Positions 36,321-47,916 of a stretch of 64,000 bases of DNA are shown in pieces (positions within the stretch are counted from its first letter, which is position 1; every line of letters starts with the position of its first letter). The translations under genes and the position numbers were made by a program. Below the pieces are notes generated by a model. It did no database searches, was not told the origin of the DNA, and saw nothing but the letters and a program-made list of their open reading frames with translations. The stretch is taken from NCBI GenBank assembly GCA_011800805.1, contig MPNW01000358.1, positions 1-64,000 of the forward strand, read 5' to 3'. The stretch comes from Hirudo medicinalis (Eukaryota > Annelida > Clitellata > Hirudinida > Hirudinidae).

Positions 36321-39300
36321 TTACATTCTCTTTTCAACTTGGATCTTTATACCATTTTCAGGTCTCACAGTCATTGGTATGTATGTCAAAGGCACCTACA
36401 ACCAAATAGCAGTTTACTAATGCTTAGCACCAAATACAATTTTATCATGTTAAACGAATACATGCATCATTATTCTCACTTGTGTCTCAGAGCAGGCAAG
36501 GAATTTAAACTTCCTCATCATCTTCACTATTGCCATTTTCAACTCCAAGATGGCCAATCTCATTCCAATACATCTCCTGGGTCCAACTCCAAACGGCATG
36601 TATCTCAGAGGCTCAATCTTTCCTCTCACAGATGGAGCAAATCTGTAATTGAAATGTTTGTATTGACCTTTTTATTTGGGAAGTATTGCTTCCATTAACA
36701 AATTAAGACATAATCAAATGTCGTCCTCCATTTGAAAGTTATACAAATAAATAAATACAAAAGAAAAAAACCTTTCTGGGTTAAAAACTTCTGGTTCTTG
36801 CCAGTACTCAGGATCATTTTGTATTGCATAAATAGGAATGATAATGGTCATCCCCTTGGGAATGAACAAGCCATTGATGGTCACATCTCTTGATGCAACC
36901 CTATCGGTTCTGGAGAAATGTATGTAATTTATTAAATTCTAACAATCAAAAATTCCATTAAGTTTAATAAAAAAACAAAACACCACAATAAAATTTGGTT
37001 TCAGGAAAAGAGTATGATTTGGTGACATCACTAAGGCAAATCACCTTGGTCCTGCTGGGTACATCCTTAAAGTTTCAGAGAAGCACATCTCCAAATACTC
37101 CATATCCTTGATGGAATCATACGTTGGTTCACTCTGAAATTTATAATATTAAATAATGGGCAAATTACACAGATTTAATTTTATTAGTGAATGATGCAAA
37201 AGTTAACTTCCATTAACAAGGCAACTTAATCATTTAGGTTTCAATCTATTGAAATATATTTTAAATCTTATTTTGTAATTTGTTGCAGATTTTACACTTA
37301 TGGGAATCATTCCATACCTCTTCTCCCAATTTCTCAATGATTTCACCATAAAGTCTTTTTTGAATTTCAGGATAGATGGCCATATTGTAGCCAAATAGAG
37401 AAAGTGTATTTGCGGTTGTCTCAAAGCCAACCAAAAACAACATAAAACCTTGAGCTAGGAGTTCATCATTTGTCAATCCTAGTAAATAAACAATAATAAT
37501 AAGTTGAAATTTAACTTTTTTTTTTTAATGCTTCAGCATTTTAAAAATTAATATGCAAATTTACCTCTGTTGATTTTAACTGTTCCACAGTTTTTCTCTG
37601 CCTGGCTTTCACTTTCCTCATTCTCCATGTGAGCAGTGACCATTATTTGCAGGAAGTCAGTGTGTCCCTTGAAAATTACTCAGATTATATACTTCAGCAT
37701 TTAATTGAAAAGAATTTTCAAACAAGTTAGTCATTTGCTAACTGCTAACATTTTCAGTCAATCCCATTTGCCTTCCCTTAGCAGCTCTGTCAATCACATT
37801 GAAGAAAAAGTCTGTTACAGACTTTTTTGTTACACAGAATCCAAATTTCTCAAAGAAATGGTACAGAGTTGGAGAGAACACTGCAGGGTGGGTGAAGTAA
37901 GTAGAACAAAAAATCACCAGAAAAACTTCATAAATTTATACTGTTCATTCTCTCTTTACACTTTCTGAGTTGAAAAATATATTTCAAAATTTTTCTATTT
38001 TTTGTAACCTTTAGAGAAACTAGCTTAACAACACCTATTGCACAGCCATAATAATAACATCTCCCAATTTGACACAAACAGCTTACTGAACAACAACATT
38101 GGACCATTGAGTTTGAACTTGAACAATTTGTTGGCATTTAAGACGAATTCATTTTGGGGATCGTTGTGGGAATCAATCTGAATGCCAAAAGCTGTGCTGG
38201 CTATGACATCCATTGTGTAAGCTCCACATAATCTGAAGAATTTTCAAATATGTTAAAGGTTACTTTTAGGAAGTCAATAATTTCTAATTCAAATTTTGAT
38301 ATTTAGTTGAGGAGAAAGCAAAAAATTGCAAATTAACTTTGAAATACAATGTCTCACTCTCTGAAATCAAAAACCTCTCCGGAATCAGCTTTATTGGAAA
38401 GATTAACACAGAAAGTGTCACAGCACTGTCTCAAATGTGGTGATACCTAATACAAAATAAAAACCCAATAAAAATTATAGCAAAATGATACCATAAAGGA
38501 TCAAGATCAAGGACGTCATTTCGAACTTTTTCTCAGGGGGCAAACCCTTTCGCAACCCTTTCCAATATTACCATTTTTTTGCCTCTCATCACCACTTCCG
38601 ACTCCGCTCCGCACATTAAAATCACTAAAAAGCTTTCAAAACAAGTATTCTAATCGTTTTATTAACATGATTGTAGCAAGGATTTTGCCGCAGACAGATG
38701 TTTATTTAGTATAAATTCATCAATGCCACTTCTGTAATAAAGTTCGTAATGGTGTCTGGGCATAAAAAGTGTTTGGAACTGGGATTCAACCCTGACACAC
38801 TTCAGAACATTGCATCCGATTGCGAACCGAGCATCCAATTCAGAACCAAAATTGTCTATTGATAATGATTCACAGTTTGATTAGAGTGGTGTATGTTCAA
38901 ACAGAACTTCAAGACCACTAATATTTCTTGAGGTGGCGACCAGAGGAATGAGGCGAAGCGGCGCGCCGAGGATGACGACTGCCAGATCTTCTACCAGTGA
39001 TAAATGAAAAGCGAAAATCTTTGTTGAAGGCCATAATCCCTTTAAATCCCTTGTTGAAAAACGTAACGTTCCCACTGGTTTCATCATGTCAAACAATATT
39101 GGCACTAAAATGGCGACAACTGAAACAAAAGACGGCGTCTTGACTTACCGAGCATTCCAGCCACAGGAATTGCTTATATGATACCCAGGGTTGAAACAAC
39201 ATTTGGCATGCAAGTTAATTTAGCAAGTATCAAAGCGACGATTAAAGCAGCAGTGACACAAACCCCAGCCTTGGAAAGGAGCGCTAGGCAAATGGTTATC

Positions 39301-40566
39301 CTAAGAACTTGTTCAGAATGATTATTTATACATCGACCGCGATAAATAAAAGAAATAAAGCCTACACTAATCAAACTCACCGAGATATTTGCGAATCCAA
39401 GAATTTGCTATTAATAAGATTTTCACCAAATGGAACAAGCGCGAATGAACCAGCAAGTTGATATTTGATTAAGGCCAGCATTAAGAAAGTTAACAGAATG
39501 AACGAAGAATATGCTATGGTCTCGGAGTAGTTCCATAAATACTCTTTGGATCAAAAGAAATCACTAGACCATCTGAGGAAAAGGCATGCTTAGTAAGGTG
39601 ATTTTCTTTGATGTATGGCTCACATATGCTGTGTGTCAATCGATGCGCTACTATCAAATGCCAAATTGTAATATAACTCTTCAACGCATACATTTCGAAA
39701 AGTCAGGCAAAGTTTTTGCTGCCCACACCCCCAAATGACGTCCCTGATCAGGATGTGGTAATTAAGTCACTAATTAATATTGAAATACATTTCTCATCTT
39801 TCCACTACTGAAAGTTGGACTTAGGATGCTCCTGACATGCTTCCAACGGTCGTCTTTTAAAAATACAATCATCTTGTCGATTGGTGGTCTAATGAATCCC
39901 AAAACCAAACGATTTGGAAAGAGATGGAAGTCTTTTATCAACATTTGTTTCAGAATTTGGAGGTCGTGAATGATAAGGGTTGGTATTTTGCCAACAAAGT
40001 TCCTTAAAATGGACAGCACACAATTAATGTATTAATAGCACGAAACTAGAGAATGATATAAGTCGTGCTGCTGTTGCTCATGAAAAGAATCTTACCCTAT
40101 TACGGGTCCATAATTTTTCTTCATCTCTAAATCATATTTTAAAAATCCCTGGAAATAAATTTTAAAATAACTTAATTATATTTTGATGTACTCTTGTTTT
40201 CACTAATCCAGAATTTATTTCATAGATAAGAATTTTATGACCATGGACTGAATTCCATGCAAGTTCCCCAAAACAGGTATGGGTCTAGGTCCTTTGATGC
40301 CCAGTCTTTTGAAGATTCCAAAATTCCATGTGGCATATCTGAAATCACAATGGCGATGCCGTTATTTATTTTAATTTATTTTAGCTTAGCTTTTATAATT
40401 TTGCCCAACTATATAGGTAAAGCTTAGAAATTTTAAAATTAAAAATGCTTTCAATCTCCACAGCAGCAAATTGGAATCACTTGTAGTATCCAATAATTAA
40501 TGTAACTCCTATTATTATCCAACTCGACAACCAACTCGGCCTCAAAGCGTCAATCTTCTCGAGCAT
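36321..40566 (-). CDS. Cytochrome P450, CYP3 clan, copy A
   Basis: A haem-thiolate enzyme anchored in the ER membrane; CYP3-clan members usually oxidise xenobiotics or endogenous lipids. Thirteen exons run from ATG 40566 to the stop at 36321. Exon 1 (40481-40566) encodes an N-terminal anchor, and exon 2 the hinge [11 protein letters not shown]. Exon 4 (about 39790-40003) holds the C-helix WKHVR and PTFSSGK. Exon 9 (about 37315-37478) holds the I-helix with VGFETTANT, exon 10 the K-helix ETLR, and exon 11 (about 36772-36910) ends in FNPER. Exon 12 (36480-36642) carries the haem loop [11 protein letters not shown], and the tail exon is 36321-36395. The I-helix has Val where AGxxT normally has Ala. 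A 1.24-kb hAT element sits in the intron between exons 4 and 5. All exons seem open, so it is probably functional. Nearest relatives are copies B and C. Confidence 0.9.
38508..39746 (-). mobile_element. Decayed hAT transposon, 1239 bp
   Basis: The ends CAAGGACGTCATTT and AAATGACGTCCCTG form inverted repeats with one mismatch. The flanking 8-bp duplications ATCAAGAT (38500-38507) and ATCAGGAT (39747-39754) differ at one base. Inside, on the minus strand at about 39000-39170, is a remnant of the TTF-type zinc finger found at the N-terminus of many hAT transposase-derived proteins: [21 protein letters not shown], then a stop, then TFFNKGFKG. No catalytic domain remains. The element is within the CYP copy A intron and in the same orientation. 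Confidence 0.8.
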
Positions 40567-40800
40567 TTTAGAAATAGGAAATAGCAGTCTCAACCCAGCA
40601 AAAGCCTATCGCTGTTAATTTATCCGAGCCTTTCCGAGCTATCTCAACGATCAAAAACGTAATATCTAAGCCGACAATGCTTTTTAAATGGCAGGTTATC
40701 ATCCAACAGAAGTCAAAATAATGATGCAAATTCTAAGAAAACATGTTAAGTGTTAACGGATCGGTTTTTTTTTATCACAAGTTGGCTCCCTGACTAAATG
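40567..40800 (-). promoter_or_regulatory. Conserved upstream block of CYP copy A
   Basis: The first exon and roughly the next 150-200 bp upstream (starting with the complement of TTTTAGAAATAGGAAATAGC and extending through GAGCCTTTC and GGCAGGTTATC) are nearly the same as those of copies B and C. The block presumably contains the 5' UTR and core promoter. No individual factor-binding site is claimed. Confidence 0.5.
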
Positions 40801-41264
40801 CAGTTCTTGATATGGGCAAGTGAATGATTAATGAATTAGAAGAGTCCAAAGAGTCATTCATTTTTGAAATTAAAAAGGAATTCGTTCACATCTGATTCTG
40901 TAAACAAATCTTTTGATACCCTTTACTTTCGAACCTTGCAATCTTACATCTTGGTGCCTGTTTTTCAAATCACAAGTCAACGTCCAGACACTCGATGTTA
41001 TTTTTTACATTTTTTTAAATGACTTTGTCTCCAGACCCAAATAACGAATAATAAGGCAGTGATGATTCAGTTGCGATGTAATAGCACGACATTTATTCAA
41101 TTCTCCATGATTTTCCAGTAAAACAGCCGAATCTGCCGTTACTAATATTCATAAAAAAATAAATTTATTTTGATGAGAGGAGTTTATTTTGTAATAATAA
41201 TAATAAAACCTTCTTAACACGAGCACACACAAGCCTAATAAACCTGACACCCCCCCCTTTCTCT

Positions 41265-41760
41265 CCTTGTGAAACACTACAAGCAGGGCCGGATTTAGGT
41301 TTGATGAGGCCCCTAAGTTATTGATGGTAATGGGGACCTTTATGCGTTTGGTTCAAAATGTCATTTATCATTGCTTTTTGATATTTGGCAACTGATGGAC
41401 TCAATAAAAATTTTATCCAATTAATTGAACACTCGAGAACTTTATTTATATTGAAATTATTAATTTAAAATTTGAAATAATATTTCATTAAATACAAATT
41501 TGTTAATTCAATCATCATATTAAATAATATAGAGATTTAATTTATTTAATAATAAGAGAGCGGGGCCCTAAGCTGCAGCTTGTTCAGCTCGTACGTAAAT
41601 CCGACAGTGACTACAAGGAACACATGCCAGCAGAAGCAACAACATTAGCCACATTTGTAACTCAAACCATCACAATAATTTTAACGGGTTTTAAATAAAA
41701 CAAATTGTTTCGAATTTACTAATTTAAATCACAGTTCAATCATTGTTATTAATAAGAGGC
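41265..41760 (+). pseudogene. Broken duplicate of the BYSL 3' end (interrupted by a MITE)
   Basis: Sequence from about 41610 matches the last BYSL exon and 3' flank (35645-35855). Shared stretches include CTCAAACCATCACAATAATT and the following TTTAACGGGTTTTAAATAAA. An internal segment is missing and the frame is lost. The matching part to the left (ACTACAAG at 41276-41283) is separated from the rest by an inserted MITE. It lies 3' of CYP copy B just as BYSL lies 3' of copy A, so it was probably carried along when the P450 gene duplicated. Confidence 0.85.
41284..41609. mobile_element. hAT-type MITE, 326 bp, inside the BYSL fragment
   Basis: It begins CAGGGCCGGATTTA and ends TAAATCCGACAGTG, imperfect inverted repeats. 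A perfect 8-bp target-site duplication ACTACAAG flanks it (41276-41283 and 41610-41617). It has no coding capacity. The ends resemble those of the MITE at 27218-27378, so both are probably one family. Confidence 0.88.
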
Positions 41761-42339
41761 TGTCCTTAAATGACGTCATCTTTTGCTGAATCTCTCCCAC
41801 TAATATGACGTCACAAAGCTTTGACACCCCCTCAAAAAAGAAAGTCATAATAATAAATATTATTTTTCAAAAATGCGTTAGACAAATAAAATTAATGTCT
41901 CTGTTAATTAACATAATGAACGAAAGTGCAATTGTAGAATACAGTTAATGTCTTTAATGAAATTAATTGATTAAAGTAATAAGCTTAGTGAGTTAGCAAT
42001 GTAATATCAAGTTTTATTATTCCTGATTCTCCCACAGCGGTGAGAAATGTTCATTCAATGAATAAATGAGCAGGGCATGATTTTTTCTCTCTCTGGTGGT
42101 GGTGTTGTTGTTTCACTTGGTTCCAAATAGCCACTCCACTTTCTTCATTCGCTACCGTTGCCATAATTTCTCTTTGCCAATGAGCTCAAATTCTCACTGG
42201 CTGATACGTTTGGGCAAAGAAATTGCTTCCTTCTTGTTGAGTCTTTGTATGAATATACCAACTTTATAAAACAGAACAGAAACTTTATTGGCAACCAAGA
42301 AACTCCGAAACCGACTGAAATATATCGCTAATACCACCA

Positions 42340-42452
42340 AAGTACGTATTCGCCTGCAATATCGTAAAACTCGCAATCCTTCTGGAACTCTAACTTCCCG
42401 CTCCGTCGGAGTGTTCCCCAGTCCTTTTACACTCGAATATGGCGTCACAACA
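42340..42452. repeat. 113-bp dispersed repeat, copy 1
   Basis: From AAGTACGTATTCGCCTGCAA to CGAATATGGCGTCACAACA it matches 61314-61427 with few differences. It contains no recognised coding domain and has no clear inverted ends. It is probably part of a transposable element. Confidence 0.85.
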
Positions 42453-42627
42453 CTTCTTGTATATCACAAAATGGTTTAATCTGGTTATTTTTTGTTCTAA
42501 AAATCTTCAACCGTTGTAACGTCACATTTTTTTATTTCTCCCCTCTCCCCCTCGTCATTTGTCATCACAAATGTTTGAATAATTGTTCATTAACGTCCGT
42601 TGCATAGCTATATGATCAGGACGGTGC

Positions 42628-42698
42628 TCCCGCAACTGGATTCGAATCCGTGCAGCCATCATGAGAGGCTTAAGTCCTAACCATTGGACCATGCGGGA
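42628..42698 (-). tRNA. tRNA-like sequence (Glu-like body, CAT anticodon position); probably pseudogene or SINE head
   Basis: On the minus strand, 71 bases fold as a tRNA. The acceptor TCCCGCA/TGCGGGA pairs 7/7, the D-stem GTCC/GGAC pairs 4/4, and the anticodon stem AGCC/GGCT encloses a loop with T33 and CAT. The T-arm has TTCGAAT but only three of five pairs. An A-box-like TGGTCCAATGG and a B-box-like GGATTCGAATCC are present. The acceptor, D-arm and TTCGAAT resemble tRNA-Glu, but the anticodon would be Met. The pairing extends four bases beyond the acceptor (GTGC/GCAC), which is odd for a functional tRNA. No CCA is encoded, as normal for eukaryotes. Confidence 0.5.
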
Positions 42699-43061
42699 GC
42701 ACACAAGTGTTTGAACCCCCTCTAACCCTTAAATGCGTGACGTCATTTATTTATTGGATCCTTGGGCCTTATAACAGCTTGGATATGGGATAGGCTTATG
42801 ATGTCATGATAAGCTTTTATATTAACCTTATAAAATATTGTGATGCATCAAAAAAAATATAGACCAAAACATAGACGAGAGCAAATAAAAAGGTGTCGAA
42901 TGCATAAATTATGTTCAATTGCCTCAGAGCTCCATAAAAAAGCTAGTTTGTTAAAGATAAAGCAACATAAACAGATGCTAATCTAATAAAAAGCAAAATA
43001 TTGCTGCCATTGTTGCAACAAATCTTCAAATAGTTACAATGAGTTTGAATGTTTCCAAAAA

Positions 43062-46000
43062 CTAAATTCTCTTTTCAACTTGGATCTTTATGCCATTTTT
43101 AGCTCTCAGAGTTACTGGTTCAAATGTCAAAGGTATCTGAAACCAAATAGCAGTTTACAGTAGCTTAGTAGTAAACTTACATAATACAATTTTATCTTGT
43201 TAATCAAGTGTATCTGCTCAACAAAATCAATATTCTAACTTGTGTCTCAGAGCAGGCGAGGAATTTAAACTTCCTCATCATTTTCACTATTGCCATTTTC
43301 AACTCCAAGATGGCCAATCTCATTCCAACGCAGTTCCTGGGTCCAACTCCAAACGGCATGTATCTCAGAGGCTCAATCTTTCCTCTCACAGACGGAGCAA
43401 ATCTGTAATTGAAATGTTTGTATTGGCCTTTTTATTTTAGATGTATTTATTACCAAGCCATTTTGAAAAGTAATTAAATAATTATCTGCTTCTTTTAATA
43501 GGGTCTCAAAACATTTGAAACTTGAGGTTAATAGATAATGACAAAGGTACATATTAATCCATTAAAAATTTAAGGCTCTACTAAAATCCAGTTTTCTGTT
43601 TGAAGGTTATACCTTTGAAGATATAAATAAATAAACACAAAGGAAAAACCTTTCTGGGTTAAAAACTTCTGGTTCTTGCCAGTACTCAGGATCATTTTGT
43701 ATTGCATAAATAGGAATGATAACGGTCATCCCCTTGGGAATGAACAAGCCATTGATGGTCACATCTCTTGATGCAACCCTATCAGTTCTGGAGAAATGTA
43801 TGTAATTTATGAATACATTGATAATTTATTAAATTCTAACAATCATAAATTCCATTAAGTTTATTGAAAAAAAAAACAAAACACTACATTAAAATTTGGT
43901 TTTAGGAAAAGAGTATGATTTGATGACATAATTTCAAGGCAAATCACCTTGGTCCTGCTGGATACATCCTTAAAGTTTCTGAGAAGCACATCTCCAAATA
44001 CTCCATATCCTTGATGGAATCATATGTTGGTTCATTCTGGATTTTATAATATTAAATAATGAACCAATTGCTCAGTTTAAATTTGAGAATTAGTGATTTG
44101 TGCAAAAAATGAGGTTCTATTATTAAAACAACCTAACAATTTAGTGATTTATATGTATTTTAAATTTTATTTTATAAATTATGTCACATTTTAAAATTAT
44201 TAATTGGTTAATTAAATCATTATATACCTCGTCTCCCAGCTTCTCAATGATTTCCTCATACAGTCGTTCTTGAATTTCAGGATAGATGGCCATATTGTAG
44301 CCAAATAGAGAAAGTGTGTTTGCTGTTGTATCATAGCCAGCCAGAAAGAACAAAAATCCTTGAGCTAGGAGTTCATCATTTGTCAATCCTAGAATATTAA
44401 TTATTAAAACAATGATAAGTTAAATTATAATTTTGAGTAACACCTTTAAATATTAAAAATTAACTTGCAAATTTACCTCTATTGATTTTAACTGTTCCAC
44501 AATTTTTCTCTGCCTGGCTTTCACTTTCCTCATTCTCCATGTGAGCAGTAACCATTATTTGCAAAAAGTCAATGTGTCCCTTGAAAATTACTCAGATTAT
44601 AAACTTTTTTAAGCATTTTGAAGCATTTAAAAAATGAAATTAGAAATTTCCTTCAATTAAGATGAAATTTTAATTACCAATGAGCAACACTATTCAACTA
44701 ATCAACCATAGTTAATGAAAATCTCGACAGAGCTTACAAATAAAAACAAAATATGTTATTTAATGTCACTGCCAACATATTCACTCAATCCCATTTGCCT
44801 CTCCTTGGCAGCTCTGTCAACCACATTGAAGAAAAAATCCATTGTAGACTTTTTCAATACGCTGAATCCAAATTTCTCGAAGAAATGGTAAAGAGGTGGA
44901 CAGAGCACTGCAAGGTGAATGCAGTAATAAGTACAATAAAAACTCAACAAAAGAACTTCAATTGTATTCATGCTTGCTGCATTTTTCTCTGTTAAACAAT
45001 TTGAATTGAAAACTAAGTTATGCCATTTCTATACTTAACCTCTGTAGAACCAAGCTTCACAATACCTAATTCACAATCACAATAATAGCACTATAACCTT
45101 GCATGCATCTCACAATTTGACACAAACAGCTTACTGAACAACAACATGGGGCCATTGAGTCTGAACTTGGACAATTTGTTGGCATTCGTGACGAATTCAT
45201 TTTTGGGATCGTTGTGGGAATCAATCTGAATGCTGAAAGCGGTGCTGGCTATCACATCCATTGTGTAAGCTCCACAAAATCTGAAAATTTTATTTTAAAT
45301 ATGTATTAGTTTCAGCACAATTTTAAATGAAATGACATTTAATTAAGGAAAGAACAAAAAATATAAGTAAACTTGAAGCTCAAAAAATGCAAATTTTATA
45401 CTTATATATATAAAATAAACTTACGTAATACAGACTTTATACATAAAACTAATGTCTCACTCTCTGAAATCAAAAACCTCTCCTGACTCAGCCTGTTTGG
45501 AAAGATTTACACAGAGAATGTCACAGCACCGGCTCAGATGTGGTGACATCTAACACAATACAATAATCCAGTTGAAAATAAGATCATGCATGAGTAGATT
45601 GAACTTTGTATATAACAGCTTGTTTAAATCAATAAAACTCAAAAAAAAAAAAAAAACTTTCAGCCAAGAAATCATGATGCAAGAATATTTATTGACATTA
45701 TGATTTTGAAGTACAACCTTTGAAGAATATGTATTTCATACTAAATCACTATTCATCCAAAGTTTTACTTGTAACCACGCACAAATCAGCATCCTAGAGA
45801 TTTAACTGAAACACAATCAAATATTTATATCTTTTCAACAACACCAACTTTTCAAGGGCTTAAATCTCAGCATAAAATGTGGGCCAAGTCAATAATTAAT
45901 TTTGAGTTACTTTTCTCATCTTTCCACTACTGAAAGTTGGAGTTAGGATGCCCCTGACATGCTTCCAATGGTCATCTTTTAAAAATACAATCATCTTGTT

Positions 46001-46671
46001 GATTGGTGGTCCAAAGAATCCCAAATCCAAACGATTCGGAAAGAGGTGGAAGTCTTTTATCATGATTTGTTTCAGGATTTGGAGGTCGTGGATGATAAGG
46101 GTTGGTCTTTTGCCAAAGAACCACCTTAAAATAGACAACAAAAATGAATGTGCTAGTTTTTGAAACTAAGAATGATATAAGTTGTGCTGCTGTTGATCAT
46201 GAAATGAATTTTACCCTATTACAGGTCCATATTTCTTTTTCAGCTCCAAATCACATTTTAACAATCCCTGGAAATAAAATTTAAAATAACTTGATTAGAA
46301 TTTAATTTGAAGTCTTGAACTAATACAAAATTGATATCATATTTAAGAAGAACTTTATGACCTTAGACCGGATGTCAAGTAAGTTCCCCAAAATAGGTAT
46401 GGGTTTTGGCCCTTTAATTCCCAGTCTTTTGAAGATCCCAAAATTCCATGTGGCATATCTGGATATATAATTGTGATGCAATTATTTATTCAGTTAAAAT
46501 TTTATGATGTACATAATTAAATAAAGCTTAGAAATGTTAAAGATTCAAAATGCTTTCAATCTCCATAGCAACAAATTGTAATCACTTGTAGTATCCGACA
46601 ATTAATGTAACTCCTATTATTATCCAACTCGACAACCAACTCGGCCTCAAAGCGTCAATCTTCTCGAGCAT
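43062..46671 (-). CDS. Cytochrome P450, CYP3 clan, copy B
   Basis: Same thirteen-exon layout as copy A, from ATG 46671 ([16 protein letters not shown], anchor helix) to the tail exon ending IQVEKRI at 43062. Motifs: WKHVR with LTPTFSSGK in the C-helix exon (about 45905-46125), canonical AGYDTTANT in the I-helix exon (about 44230-44388), ETLR in the K-helix exon, FNPER, and the haem loop [10 protein letters not shown] (exon about 43235-43405). No frame break noticed, so it is probably a working gene. It is closest to copies A and C in coding and upstream sequence. Downstream lie the broken BYSL fragment and the dispersed repeat. Confidence 0.9.
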
Positions 46672-47916
46672 TTTAGAAATAGGAAATAGCAGTCTCAACC
46701 CAGCAGAAATCTAAACCATTTAATTTAACCGAGCCTTTCGTTGCCTCAACGATCCAAAATCAACATCTCTAAGCTGACAATGCTTTTAAAATGGCAGGTT
46801 ATTATCCAGCAGAGGCTACTGGCAACCCAAGCTCTAAACATGTAAACACCCTGGTGTCAACATCACAAGATGGGTTTCTAGAAACAAAAAAATGAAATTC
46901 ATGAAATAGGTAAATAAGTGATTGATGAATTAGAAGAGTCCAAAAGTCATTCACATCTGATGCTAAAAAGAAATCTTTTATTCTGTTAATTTTTGGACAG
47001 CGCATTCCTGCTGTTGTACCTTTTGTGGTGACGTATTTCACCCTTGATGCACCATCTACATCGTTAAATTCTGTTCTCATCATCCTTTTAAAAGTTTAAA
47101 AGATACAAACTGCAACCATAGGAAAAAAAAAATCACAAGTCAACTTTTTAAGTCCAACTTTAATAAGCAAGGGCGTTTAAATCAATAAAGTGCCAACTGT
47201 AAAAAACATATTTATGTTGCTGTTCATTGCTGTTTGAGTCAGAACATTCAGCCTCAGTCCAAAGAAGCGACAAAATCAGAAAGTAAGGAGCTCATGATGC
47301 AGATCACAGAGTTCAGCTAAGATCTTGAATCCGGTATACCCTACTCAATACGGACGAGTCGTTTTGATGCTGTGCTGTGCAATCATGGGTAGCAGTTGCC
47401 TGACCGTGACAAAACGGGAGTGCGGGTCAAAATCAGATTTGGAACCATATGCTAGTTTTACTTACCACATCAAAAAACTTCTACTTTTATCTTGAGATGA
47501 AACCAGGGGAGGTTTGGAAGATATGCTCGAATACAAGATTTAGGTTTTCATGAGTAAGATAGATATCATGAAGTTGGCGATTGGTAGCCTCTTTTCAAGA
47601 AGCTTAGTTCATCTATCAACAGAATGGTTGCATAGATTCAGATTGACATGTTTAAAACAGACAACTTCAGATGTCTCATTTCATTTATATATCCGCGCCA
47701 CAAAGATAAATAAAGCTTTCATAAAATAAAACAAGCAAATAATTATTTATTACTTGTAGAACCCCCGATCCTTGCAACAAAAAAATTAAGGGCCAAAAAG
47801 GTTCTTTTATCAAAGATATAAATCAACAAACAGATACTAATTGAATCATAAGCAGTTAATTGCTGCCATCAACACAAATGTGCAAATCTTCATAATGAGT
47901 TTGAATGCTTCCAAAA
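46672..47916. other. Intergenic between CYP copies B and C
   Basis: The first 200 bp or so is the conserved upstream block of copy B. The rest has no recognised exon; a minus-strand open frame at 46802-47083 runs from this block and shows no motif. The right end is the 3' flank of copy C. Confidence 0.5.

Larger units (their letters stand above)
41761..43061. other. Intergenic between the BYSL fragment and CYP copy B
   Basis: It contains a dispersed repeat (42340-42452) and a tRNA-like hairpin (42628-42698). The right end (about 42770-43060) is similar to the 3' flank of CYP copy A, consistent with shared duplication history. Confidence 0.6.

Noticed and set aside
36264..36698. Plus-strand open frame of 144 codons
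   Set aside because: It is a shadow of the haem-loop and tail exons of CYP copy A, repeated for the same reason at copies B and C.
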